DNA of 64,000 nt from Bifiguratus adelaidae (lineage: Eukaryota > Mucoromycota > Endogonomycetes > Endogonales), in NCBI GenBank assembly GCA_002261195.1, contig MVBO01000014.1, forward strand, positions 152,607-216,606. Reading direction: 5' to 3'. How positions within the stretch are numbered: position 1 is the first letter of the stretch; the number at the start of each line of letters is the position of its first letter. Below, piece by piece: positions 37,675-49,087 of this stretch. The notes beneath the pieces are model-generated. The model did no database searches. It was not told where the DNA came from and saw only the letters and a list, made by a program, of their open reading frames with translations. The translations under genes were made by a program, and so were the position numbers.

Positions 37675-39132
37675 CTAGTCTTCATCCTTTTTGTGAGTTT
37701 GTGATTGAGCGGAGACATGAAGGTACTGCTGGCCCAGATAACGCGTCTTTGTATAGTCGGATCGTTCCACATTTCCGGTATTACCGGTATAGTCTCCGGT
37801 AGGTTCACCGACAAGTTTTAGAAACTTTGTAAATTCTTCTGCCTTCATGGGATAAGTATGTTCGACGGATGGGAAAGTTCGGGTTTTGACCTCACGCTTG
37901 TAGGTTTGCAACGCATCTGTCATGACCTTGTTGAGGTTGGCATAAAGTTTGCAAAAGCTATTGCCAAATTAAACACTGACTGGAAAGGACAAAAACTCCC
38001 TTACCGTGGGAGAAAGCGATCAAACAATCCCAACATGTCATTCACAACGAGCACTTGTCCCGAGCAACCTACTCCGGCCCCAATACCGATGGTAGGGATG
38101 GATAATCTGGAAGTCACGTAGGCGGCCACTGGCTCGGGCATGGCTTCCAGAACGAGAGCAAAGCAACCGGCCTCTTGTAAGGCAAGTGCGTCTTCCAGTA
38201 ACTGCTTGGCCTATACAAGTAGAATGAGCAACAAGCGGCATGTCAGACTCTGTATAATATCACTCACCTTTTCAGCTGTTTTTGCTTGAACCCGGAATCC
38301 GCCAAGGCTGGATTGCCTTTGAGGCGTCAATCCTAAATGTCCCATAATGGGTATGCCAACTTGGGAGATCTTGCGGACAGTCTCAATCATTTCGGATCCG
38401 CCTTCCAACTTGACAGCCTACGCGTCTGCTTAGAGAAGGGTGTGATACCAGCGCCTGGCATTCCACCTACATCCATCCTACCCTCTTTGATGATCCTAAT
38501 GGCATTTCTGAGGGCATCTTCAGGGCTTGCCTCGTAGCTGCCGAACGGTAAATCACCCACAAGAAAGGAGCTCTTGTTACCCCTAGAAACAGCTCTACAA
38601 TGATGAAGCATTTCCTGAGACGCGGTGAGGGCCATAAACGTCGCAATTGGACCTTATGACGTAAATCAGCAACTTACCTCGACGGTCAGGGGATTGGTAG
38701 AGTCATATCCTAGCTCTACCATTGCCAATGAATCGCCAACCAGGCATATATCGATATCGGCTTTCATACAAACGACGCCAGTAGGATAATCGGCGGCCGT
38801 CATCATACTAATGGGTTCATTAGCCCGATATAATTTACGGATGGTCGTAATAGTCGTTTTAGGTGGTACTATGAAAAGACGCGTACGTGAGTACTTCCAT
38901 GTTTTGGCATTAATCCAGCGCACTCACAGTCTTCCGGTTTGACGTGTGGCCGGGAGCTATAAGACCGCCGCAGACTAGGCGACAGAGAAGGCTGTGACGA
39001 TGACCGTGGGAATGATGCCCATGTGGCCGAAGGTAAGCGACATTGGTCGTATAGACCGGGATAAACTCTCAATGATACCATTGATTTCATTATATGCGCA
39101 GCAAGTGCGCCTTGTCTCCAAGCAACTCTCAT
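37675..39132 (-). CDS. ECM31: Ketopantoate hydroxymethyltransferase (PanB/Ecm31)
   Basis: Six exons (39132-38928, 38868-38678, 38614-38471, 38417-38268, 38210-38005, 37957-37675) give 392 residues. [19 protein letters not shown] begins an Arg/Ser-rich mitochondrial-type presequence. The barrel shows [29 protein letters not shown] (metal-binding Asp), [27 protein letters not shown] (catalytic-site Lys/Glu), [12 protein letters not shown] and [20 protein letters not shown]. The enzyme transfers a hydroxymethyl group from methylene-THF to 2-oxoisovalerate, the first committed step to pantothenate and CoA. The last about 60 residues ([11 protein letters not shown] onward) extend beyond the usual barrel end. 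It is head-to-head with NOP16, 124 bp apart. Confidence 0.95.
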
Positions 39133-39256
39133 GGCAGCACGAATGAAGCGTTCCAAAGCGCTCTAAACGCTCCCAAGTGAGTGTTTCCAAATTAGGCATG
39201 TCACGTGTTTACTCTTTTTTCTTGCGTTTTGATGACTGCACACTCTCGCTTCCACC

Positions 39257-40052
39257 ATGGCACGACCGCGTGGACGACGAGCTGCTCGGAGCGGACAAAA
39301 GAACACACGCAAGACGGCCAACAAGCATTTCAAAAAGGTCAATGTTACGGTAAGTCGATCTTTTTGCATGGTTGTAAGGAGCATGTCTTTTGATGCGCGG
39401 TAGGGCAACGCTATAGTAGCAGCAAACTGGGACAAGAAGTTAACGCTAAAGCAAAAGTAAGTTGATCATGTCGTTCATTTGATCACTGTCTTACATGTGT
39501 CCGTTCTGTCTATAGCTATGCAAAACTTGGACTCATGACGTCGTTGAACGGTCAAAGTGGAGGTCGAGAGAAAGTACCGACACCTAAATTTCCGGACGAG
39601 GAGCTACCGGAAGCCAACATTGAGGAGCTGGAGAAAACGTTACAGCCCGGCGAAGGATTGATTGAACGAGATGAAGAAGGAAATGTAGTTCGAGTGATTG
39701 TGGGCAAGGAGAAACCGTTCGATGAGATGATTGAAGAGCCTGTCGCTCATGTGGAAGCCAAGACCGACGTCGTCAAAGGTAGGCCTTGCCCATAATACTC
39801 ATTTTAATGAATTTGATGTCAACTGACATATGACTCGCTTATGTAGCTCTTGAAGCACAGGCTGCCAATGTTCTCAAGGTGGAGCGAACACAATCTGGCT
39901 TTGAAAAGCAGTGGATAGAAAAGCTCATCGAAAAGCATGGGAATGATTATGAGGCAATGTTTTGGGATAAGAAGCTCAATGTTTACCAGCAGACGGCGGC
40001 GCAATTGAAACGCAAAATTGCACAATATAAACGGCAAACCGGAACGCAGTGA
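39257..40052 (+). CDS. NOP16: 60S ribosome biogenesis factor NOP16
   Basis: Four exons (39257-39349, 39404-39456, 39516-39778, 39847-40052) give 204 residues. The start MARPRGRRAARSGQKNTRK is basic and nucleolar-like. The family blocks are visible: AIVAANWDKKLTLKQNYAKL, LGLMTSLNGQSGG, an acidic middle ending VVRVIVGKE, and the C-terminal EKQWIEKLIEKHGNDYEAMF, WDKKLNVYQQT and QLKRKIAQYK. NOP16 joins nucleolar pre-60S particles. It converges on the T-box gene with 130 bp between stops. Confidence 0.95.
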
Positions 40053-40182
40053 TTGTCAATTACATTCATTACATTGTACCATAGTCCACAAGCATACACT
40101 GTCCTACACTGCTCACGGTAGCTTGTTCGTCCTAATTTTGCAATTGCGCATAGTGTGCAAATTTGTTATCGCTCGTATGTAG

Positions 40183-42386
40183 TCATTTACGCCGAGCAAT
40201 AGGTGCGGATTGTGTTCGAGCTATGGGGTAGTCGTGGGGAGTCCAATTGAGCCAGGTGTGCACATCGTGACCTTGCTTGTATTGTGTTCGTGCCGGCAAG
40301 ATAGGCCGCAAGTTGGATTGTTGTCGTTGCTGCTCAACAGACACAATAGGCATGACTTTGCGACTCGGTGTGCTCGAGAAAAGCTGGTTGCAAGGCGGGA
40401 GGATAAGATCAGCACGTTGCGGGTGAACAGATTCGGCAAGATCGGGTCTGGGTGATTTCTTTTCAATGGGAAAGGATGATGTCGCAAAAATGGGGGGTAA
40501 GGCATGCCGATCGATGGGTGTGGAGTTTCGGCTATCGCTCAAAGGCGCTGAGAGCAATGGTGTGCCATACCTTGGAGCAGACAGCAAAATGGCAGAGTGA
40601 CACCTGGGTGGCAATTCGTAGTCGTTGGTGCTGGGGAGTCGCTGTTCAACTCTCAATGGCTGCGGTGCAATAATGTGGTTATGGTCATGCAAAGGCATAT
40701 AATCATCCATGTGCACTTTGAGGAGTGGATATCTTGGACCAGGTGGGACAATGGGTGTGGGAGACCGCTCGGAAGAATCGTTTTCGTTATAGTACTCGGG
40801 TGGAGATACTGAGGGATAGAGCTTTGTTCTGGACTGCAATGCTGCAGTGCGCTGTGGCCTTTGTGTCGGCTTTCGCTGGGTGTATACTATTGGCTTGTTG
40901 GACGTTGCCTTATTCTCTTGATCCGACTGTCCTTCGCTGTCGTCTCGATCTGATGCCTCTTTCTTTCGGTTCTCGCCTCTTTCTTCTCTAACCCCGTCCT
41001 CTGCTTCCTTTTCCTCTTCTTCCTCCTCATCCTCTTCTTCATCACTTGTTGTGTCCGCATAGCGACGTCGTCGCCTTCTAGCACGTATGGCCTTCAATAA
41101 CCGCTCATTAGCCTTATCCAACGTTTTGAAGCCTTTAGCATGGGGGTTATAATCCTTTTTGAGTCTGTTGACCTTATCATTTTGGTAATGCGTGACCGCA
41201 ATGAACTCGGTCTCCTCAAACACGTAGGTCAATACCCGTGCATCGGATCGATCGTCGTCTTCATACTGTAAAATGTGAAGGCGCGGTTGGTAAACGTGAA
41301 AGGAATTGAGGAGAAAGGTTCCATCTTGAGCTGAGGCACTCTGTTTGCGCTTGCTGGTTGGCAATTGTCGGTTTGACACCTTGATTTGCGAAAAGGCCAC
41401 GGTGTCTCCCATCCACTCAGCCCCTAGTCCCGAATTAGGAAGGTCCATTGTTCTCGGTCAAATAGGGGGCTTACCTCTTTTCGGGCCTTCCGGATGCCAA
41501 TACACAGCAGTATCGAGCAAATGCACGTCCGCTCCATCGAATGGCTTGACTGCATCTGTATCTCGATGGTGCAACACACCGAATCGGCGTTGATCTTCTC
41601 CAAGTGATTCCCAACGACCACGTCGCCACCGGTGTCGGTTCGGCGAGACTTGAAGAATGTCGATGCCAAAGGTGTAGGTGGCTTTCGGGTCCAGGTTGGC
41701 TACACGATACTCGAGACTGGGAAATATACAGCGACCGGATCGAGTAATAATCATTTCGTTCTGGTGTTGATGGAATTGGTGCCAAAGATCGGCTTGAACC
41801 AAGGTAACGTCCACCAATGGATCACTGATGGGTTGGCCGGTGGCATTGGTGATGATGGGTGAGCTGCGTTGCGTATGTCGTTTTGTAGACGTGGTGACTT
41901 TTGAGCGCCGAGGATGTTCGGTACTCATTAATGTCGCCGATTTCCCTTCTGGCAGTGGGTGGGCTTGTGAGCGCGTCAGTCGTGATGTGGCCCATGCTCG
42001 GTAATCCGAAGGGACCTTCGCATCCTCAGCCTCTTCATGTCTTCTTGCCTTGATCCCTCTACTTGAGCGCGTTAATACTCTCACCAATCAACTGCGAAAC
42101 CCTACCTTGTATCCCCTCTGCCTTCGACACTCGGCCGACGCTTTCCCAGTCGTGTCCCAAGTGGCCGTACATCTTTGACAATGTCCGGAATGCTTCCGCA
42201 TCGCTCGACATATACAGCCTGCCTATCTTCCCTTTCGTCATCCGTGCTGACGTCTCCTATCGGTACGTGTGCATCGGACGGTTTGGGAGATATAGGAAGG
42301 AAGATACGTTTGAGGGAGGAACGACGCCGACCGATGGTTCTAACGTCAGGAGGAGACGGAGACATGTATTCGCGCGGCGTTGCCAT
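40183..42386 (-). CDS. T-box transcription factor
   Basis: Three exons (42386-42106, 42058-41475, 41423-40183) give about 701 residues. Spliced, the domain at about 180-390 shows the T-box order: ADLWHQFHQHQNEMIITRSG, RCIFPSLEYRVANLDPKATY, RWRRGRWESLGE, AEWMGDTVAFSQIKVSN, TFLLNSFHVYQPRLHI, FEETEFIAVTHYQNDKVNRL and KKDYNPHAKGF. These match the DNA-contacting and dimer regions of Brachyury/Tbx proteins. The canonical MF-P, FxxTEFIAVTxYQN and NPxAKGF cores are conserved. After it come a basic run (ARRRRRRYAD), an acidic run and a Pro/Ser-rich tail. The start MATPREYMSPSPPDVR was picked because exon 1 then joins exon 2 through a 47-bp intron. T-box genes occur in early-diverging fungi but not in Dikarya. 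Targets are unknown. Confidence 0.93.
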
Positions 42387-42525
42387 GTGGCACGCCAAAC
42401 AGACACAGAAACAGACACAGAAACACATCCAACAACCTCGCGCTAAATTCTACATGGGCCATCGCATGAGATCATTCCATTCCATTGTCTATGAATGTAA
42501 CACTACAAGATGTACAAATTAGACC

Positions 42526-44264
42526 CTAATTGAAGCCAGACACAGTGGCTCCGGGAATACCAGTGGATGTAGATTGCGCTGGACTCGTCGTCGTTGTGGT
42601 CGTTGTTCCGCTGCTTGTCCCGTACAGAGCGTCACACCATCCTTCGATTGGCAAGCAACTGAGATATTTACACCATGGACAGGCTGCACTCGGATCACGT
42701 CCAGAATAGAATGACTTGATGCAAGTGACAAAAAAGACAATCAAGATCACAAGAGCAATGGCACGGAGGACGAGGGTAATGTAGGTGCGCGGACGTCTAA
42801 GGGAAGCGCCGAAGCTATCCCAATTGCCAAAGCGCTTTGACAAGCCCGAGATGGGTGCTGACTGAGAGGCGGTCACGCCAGAGCCTCCATTGATTCCCGT
42901 GTCGGTTTGCCCTCCATAGGTGTTGCCATATGCGTCTCGAGGACTGGGATTGAGCTTGCCGAATATAGTGCTCGACAGAATGCCGCTAATCAAGCCTCCA
43001 ATATGGGCGAAATTGTCGAAGCCCGGTAAGAGCCCGATGGCGAGCGAAATGAGGGTCATGACCACAAGTTTGACCAACTCCCAAAAAGGTCGTGGTATTG
43101 ACCGCCAGTGTGCGAAAAGATCCACAAAGAGCGTTCCAATAATGCCAAAGAGGGCACCAGAAGCTCCCATAGACGCTACATCGACAGCTTGCATGAGTCA
43201 CCGCCATGGATCCAAGCCTGTCCCTACTTACGCATATTCACTGGCGCAAAATTTGAGCCCAGAATGCAGCCTCCAATACCCGAAATGATGTAGATGAGCG
43301 CGAATCGAATGGTACCCAATTCCCGTTCCACTTGAACACCGAGCCGAAGCTGAGCCAACATGTTGACAATATAGTGAACGACACCGGCATGAATCCAGAT
43401 GGGTGTAATAAATCGGAACCACTGGTCAGGTTGGTCTGGGCCGGCTTTGAAGCCTCCCAGACCGCAAATGGTCTCCAAACTACACATTTGTGTGCCTGAA
43501 GGTATCTCATACTGATTGTTTCCCGCAGGGACCAGGTTGGCGTAGGCATTAAAGCAAGGTTGTGGTTGCGTCGGCGGCACTTGGGTTGTTACATGCATGC
43601 ATGGATCATACCTTGCACCCACATTGATCAAGACGGCAGATTCAGGGCCGATCATGATGTTGATCGTGGGCTTTGTTTGTATGACGTAGCCGGTAAGCTG
43701 CACATTCTTGACAAACTCGTAAATCAAGACACCAGCCATGATGAGTGCCGTCGTATAACAGAACCAACCACCTGAGAACCGACTGCGCTTATTGTTGGGA
43801 TTCAAACCTGCCAGCAACGCGGGATTAAGAAATGTCGTTTTTGGCCGGGGATCCTCATACGGCCCGTGGGGCGGCACCGGAGGATAAGGTGGCATTTGAT
43901 CTGGTGCCTGTGACCGATTGGCTTGCATCAAATCGTTCTCGTTCAATTGTCTCGCATAGTTTGCATCAGCCTCCTCGTCCGGCAGGTGATTGGAGGCACC
44001 GTATTCGTGCGCAGGCACGTAATGACGTCCAGACATATTGTCCATTTCTATCGGATGGCTGTATCCATATCCTCCAGCCGGTCCAGCATCCTGGCGCAAC
44101 GGTACAAACGACTCTGCATAGCTTGTTCGATGTGGTATCGGCGGAGTGTCGCTGTATCCAAAAGAGTCGCGGTTGCTTGCAAAGTTGTTGGTGGATGTAG
44201 GTGTAGTAAAGGATACAGGTGTAGAGTATTGTGCCGGATGAGGTGGATAGTGCTCGCCCTCCAT
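42526..44264 (-). CDS. Rhomboid-family intramembrane serine protease
   Basis: Two exons (44264-43232 and 43187-42526) give 564 residues. A Pro/Tyr-rich cytosolic N-terminus of about 155 residues (MEGEHYPPHPAQYS...) precedes the first TM (WFCYTTALIMAGVLIYEFV). The luminal loop is Cys-containing. Conserved rhomboid features are WIHAGVVHYIVNMLAQL, ERELGTIRFALIYIISGIGG, the catalytic serine in SMGASGALFGIIG (about 352) and the catalytic histidine in FDNFAHIGGLISG (about 408). The dyad is intact, so it should be proteolytically active, unlike iRhoms. A further TM (ITLVLRAIALVILIVFFV) and a Cys-rich, Thr-rich C-terminus (ACPWCKYLSC) follow. The long N-terminal extension resembles eukaryotic secretase-type rhomboids of the secretory pathway. 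Confidence 0.93.
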
Positions 44265-44967
44265 CAGAAGAGAAGAAGAAGTAGAACGTGGAAGTGAGAG
44301 CACGAAAGATCCAAAGCCATTTGGCTATTTATAGAAATGACTGCTTGACACGCACTTGCCAGTGAGTAGAGAGCCTATAGGGGACAGAGAGGGAGGGATG
44401 GAGTCGATGTCAGGTTGCGAAGAGGAGAAGGAGAGGAAAGAGAGTTATAGAGAGAAAGGAATCCATGGTCATAGACTGCGCTTGGCATGTTGAATTAAAA
44501 GGGGAACAATAGATCGGACTCTTAGGCATGGCTCGGTGGAGAAAGGGAATCCAGGAGTTGATGCCAAATCCAACGATCACGAGCCATGATGAAACAATGA
44601 ACGGAGCATGGCAGCTTACTCATGCTATTCACGGATCAACATGCGATCACAGGACCAGATGGGGCTTGAGCGTTGCCATGAGACGATCCATCAAGGGAGA
44701 ACCATGTCTTACTAGCCATGAGAGTGGATGTTGCTCGGTGTCCCCATACTGTCCATGGCATGCCATCTCCCATGATCATCATCGTATGCCCGATAGACAC
44801 ACAATAGGTGGTCAAGGCAAAGAGAAAGGATTCTAGACTTCGTGTGCCACCCTTGTACCACAAGATGGGGCACTTTTTGGCGCATCCTTCGACACTGACC
44901 TCTTCTTCTCGGTCTCGTATGCGTTAGACTACCCTTCCCACTCTTTCACATAGCTCATACAAGAGCG
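44265..44967. promoter_or_regulatory. Divergent promoter with purine tract
   Basis: A 700-bp gap between the divergent rhomboid and receptor genes, long for this window. A purine-dominated tract (GA-rich) lies at about 44,365-44,460. No gene or RNA is supported. A long 5' region fits regulated expression of the receptor, but that is inference. Confidence 0.4.
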
Positions 44968-47637
44968 ATGCTATTATCGATATGTCGTGCGTGGGTATTT
45001 GTCTTAGGACTCGCGTGGTTGGGGTATGTTCAAGCCCAGGTCTCGACAGCCACGCCTATCCAGGCAACGATACCTACATTCTCTATACCCACGCCGCCTA
45101 GAGCGCAGACTTCGCCAACGCCTAATACACCGATCCTGGGCATTGTACCATCCATCCGTAGCTATGATCCGACAGGTTCGGCAGCCATCTATATTGGCGG
45201 TAGTATTGCGGCTTTTGCCAACGTCCTGGCCGCGATCTTCGTCCTCTATCGCGCCTGGGCTACGGCCCACAGACAAGCGCGTACTCAACGACGCATGTCG
45301 CGCTCACCCTATGTCGACAAGCGATCGATACCTAAGCTCACGTCCGCTCAACGATTCCCAATCTACATCTCACTGTTGGATGCTGCGCTTTCCTTGGTGA
45401 CCATGGTCAATCTCATATACCCGCTTGTACAAGATACGTTGTTGCCAAACGCTGGTTGTCGAGCGATCGGTTTCTTGACCGTCTTTGTCCTGAATGCCAA
45501 TTTAAGCTTGACAGGCTGGATCGGATTCGTTACTTGGCTTCGCGTGTGTAAGCGGATTGAAGTTCGTTTGGGTCGGTACGGTTGGAGAGTATGGGCGGTT
45601 GTCCTGGTGGTGCCCATTATTATAGGCGCGGTGTCTATGGCCTTGAATGGATATGGTGCGGATATTTACTGGTAAGTATAGTGCCCTAAAGGGCCGTTGG
45701 CCGTTTTCTACGCACATCAGCTCATCTTGGACCAGGTGCTATGCTGCCTCTTGGACCATTGGAGGCAAGGTTAGCTTCATATGGATCGTCGTGTACAATT
45801 ACTTCATCCTTGCGCTCTTGACATTTTCGTATCTAAAGGTGATCTCGGCGTTGCACAATGCCGACTCGGAATTGGCCGTGTCCACCTCTATCGCTGCTCT
45901 GAAGGGAAAAAGTAGCAGGCGCTTGTCGATGTCGGCCAACCGACTTCCAATACCCGGTCAACCGATGGTGGGCGGACAGGACGGCTCACATCTCGATGGA
46001 TCCACCGCCCAGATCCCAGCCTCGCCATTCTATCCACCGCAGTCACCCTACGCAAGACAAATGGCAAACAACACATCGCTTCTGTCTGCTCAAGCCTATT
46101 CATCTTACGCTGCCTACCCGCATTCCACAATAACTCTATCTCAAAATCCATCGTACCTCCATTCCAACCTCCGTCATCCTCCCATGTCTCCCCTTGCCCC
46201 TCCTCATCAACCTCACTTGGATGAGTTGAACTCGTCGTCCCTGGCCTTGCATTCTTTGCCAATGACTCCGATGATGCAGCCTGTTGATACCCGAGCTACG
46301 AGCTACGATCGCCAACAGGAAATCGAGAAAAACCTACGTGGAGAAACGCGCAAGATGGCGGCATACATCTGGTCACACCTTCTTCAATACGCACCGACCG
46401 TGATTTACTGCATCAGTCTGCTAACAGGTAAGCATGGCTGGCATCTTTTCGCTTTCAACACGTCGTCTTACTAGTTGGACCAGGTTATCAGTCTTGGTGG
46501 GTTTACTTCCTCACAATCATCTGCCTCAATCTTGGGGGAATCGCCAAGGCTTTTGCATATACTCTGAATCACACCTATACCGACAATTTACCGGATGACC
46601 CTTATACATCCCGTCGTTTGATGGAAGACTCTCGGCAGCATCCGTCTAAGTCGTACGACCATGTCCGACAGACGGCTTCTATATCCCGAATTGGACTGGG
46701 TGATGCCGAAAAGGCGGCCGATTCGACAAAGGAGGCACCTTCATTTGCTTTGGAGATGATTCCGTATCGACCATTCACGAATAGCACGCTTCCTTCTTCA
46801 CCAGTCGCCACTGTCCACAGCTTCGAGCCACCAAGATCACCTCTTACCGCCGTCATACAAAACTATTCGCTCAACTCATCCACCACAACGATGAATAGTC
46901 TAGCCACGGAAAGATCCCAGCGCATGCCAGGGCTTGCAGCTGTACCTGAAGATGGCATGGCTGGCCCAACAGCAGCATACATATCCAGGAACGGCGCGCA
47001 TCCCGCGAGTTTCTCCAGCCCCGTCTTGAGCGACACGACCGCCCAGACTGGCATGGAGGATTCAAAACCACGAGTAGAACGAGGAGACAGTTTTGGATCG
47101 TCAAAGAATTCTTGGCTGCTCCATCGAAACCAGAGTGTTTCGACCAACGACTCGCCCATCATGCGTCCGGGATTGCTCATGCGACAAAACACATCTCAAG
47201 ATCAGAGGTCCGCAGCAGATGACAGGACGCCTGCCGCAAATTCATCATTTCAGTCCAGCCATCCCAACAATCCCTTTTCAAAACTCACGAGTCACTCTTC
47301 AACGACCCTCCCCGCATACCACGGTGCTGCATTACCGCAATCCGTATCTGCTTCAGATTTACTGGAAGCCCTTGTGAGAGGTGACTCAACAAGCGGCCAC
47401 TCATCAACAAAGCACGATACAAACCCATTTAGGAATAGCGGCATTTCGGCCCTGGAGAATCTCCACCACTCCATCTCCTCCCAAATGGATCCTTTTGGAC
47501 AATTTTCTCCTCCAACTAGACCAAGTAGCATCCTTCATCGACGAAATCCCAGTCGAACTCCTAAACCCCTAGAATTAGGAAACTCTAGCAATCATCGCAA
47601 GACGCGAAGCATTGACGCCCAGCAGGCACTCTCATAA
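44968..47637 (+). CDS. Seven-transmembrane receptor, cAMP-receptor-like, with large third loop
   Basis: Three exons (44968-45671, 45736-46427, 46475-47637) give 852 residues. A signal peptide (LLSICRAWVFVLGLAWLGYV) and a Pro/Thr-rich ectodomain precede TM1 (AIYIGGSIAAFANVLAAIFV). TM2 is FPIYISLLDAALSLVTMVNL, TM3 IGFLTVFVLNANLSLTGWIG, TM4 VWAVVLVVPIIIGAVSMAL, TM5 FIWIVVYNYFILALLTFSYL, TM6 about LLQYAPTVIYCISLLT and TM7 VYFLTIICLNLGGIAKAF. Cysteines at the TM3 top (NAGCRAIG) and loop 2 (WCYAASW) could pair. The third cytosolic loop has about 180 residues and the tail about 350, both Ser/Pro-rich. This resembles fungal GPR/cAMP-receptor-like GPCRs that sense nutrients or pheromone-like cues. The ligand is unknown. 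Confidence 0.85.
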
Positions 47638-47865
47638 GCCATGAAATCACTGTCGGCACCATCTAGCTCGACGCCACAGCATTGACAAATTCATCGCTAG
47701 ACTTTCTGTTCTAATACCTTTTAAGATGTACGAGTAACACACCTTTTTAGTTGAGCGTCTCCACGCTTGTCTCTAAACCAACAAGCTCACATGTCACGCT
47801 GTGCGCTTTAAGCTGCGCAACGAATTTTAACGGGTCGAATTTGGGACTTGGGGACACTGAGGCTT

Positions 47866-48959
47866 ATGGACGCTGAAGGTGAGCATCGACCATAGAATAG
47901 CACGTCTCCGGCTTCTGACCTGTACGCCCTCTAGTTTATGACGAGGAGACTTCCGTCAAGACTCGTCTGTCTGTCGATGAACGGCCACTACGAAATCTGA
48001 TCAAGAAGTTTTACAGTTGGGTGAATCAGCTTGACAATGTCACAAATGAGGAAGCGTATGTGTATGACGACAGCTGGCAAGCGAATCCTAACATTTGCTG
48101 TATAGACAAACGAGTCTGGATGCGCTGTTTCTGCAGTTGCTTCACTATCAAATCCTCCTCAAGCGGCAGCAAGCCCTCCATGATATGAACATTCAAGAAG
48201 TACAAAACTATTCACAGGAGAACATACGGATAGGTAAGGAACCCATCGCACCGAGAATCTAGCTCATCACTATCAGAACAAGAATCTCAAGAAGCAAAGG
48301 AAGCCATCGTGGCGCTTCAATCTGAACTAGAAAAGGCGCGCAAGCTTCGAGATAACAAGATGGAATACGATAAGATTGCTAAGGACATTATGCAGCTCAA
48401 GACGCGCAAAGAGTCGCTCGAGTAAGTTAGTTTCTCCATGACGCAATTCATGGCTCATACGCCCTAGCACGATTCAGCAACTCGAGTCAGACATCAAGAT
48501 GCTCGAGAAGGAAAAGGTCACGTACAAGACATTGCGACAACACCGAGAACAGCAATTTTATACCCTCATTGGATCCGTCAAGGCTTTACAAAAAGAAATT
48601 GAGGAGGAACGAGAGAGAGGTGTAAGTACTTTGGATGTTGCAAGGTGAATCCCACCGCTTACCCTTATTCACAGAATCAGGCTGAGCGAATGGCCATGTT
48701 GATCAATATGGAGGACGGCAACGAGAGTGAGGATGACATAGCCGATACTGAAGAAGACAATCAAGATAAGTCAGGGCTACGCACACCACGCACACCCATG
48801 AATTCGCAACCGGACGATAACAACAGTAGCGGCCAACCTTCCGCCAACGAACACGAGCCAAGTACACCCTCGGCCCCTCGTCGAGATTCAAAACATTACT
48901 CTGAAATGGACGATAATGACGAGGATGACAATGACTCTTCACAGACACCTCGAGCGTGA
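47866..48959 (+). CDS. THOC7: THO complex subunit THOC7
   Basis: Six exons (47866-47878, 47935-48055, 48106-48233, 48277-48421, 48468-48621, 48675-48959) give 281 residues. The first exon is just 13 nt (MDAE plus one base). Family features are VKTRLSVDERPLRNLIKKF, SLDALFLQLLHYQILLKRQQ, the MNIQEVQNYSQENIRIEQES block, KLRDNKMEYDKIAKDI (parallel to human NRQEYDALAKVI) and a long coiled coil ending LIGSVKALQKEIEEERER. The C-terminus is acidic and Thr/Pro-rich (GLRTPRTPMNSQPDD). THO couples transcription to mRNP packaging and nuclear export. Confidence 0.9.
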
Positions 48960-49087
48960 GAGTGTATGTTGCCCTTATGTATATTAGACGCGATGCGTCA
49001 CCTTAATAAGCTTGTACTATAAAAGGAAATTCTAAGTGTCCCCTTTGGCTTTTGCACACACGATTTCCCGACACTTGACGCGCGACC

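Noticed and set aside
42386..42428. Upstream extension of the T-box protein start into a Cys/Phe-rich stretch
   Set aside because: It reads through an ACAGAAAC-type simple repeat giving CFCVCFCVC, so the ATG at 42,386 is more natural.
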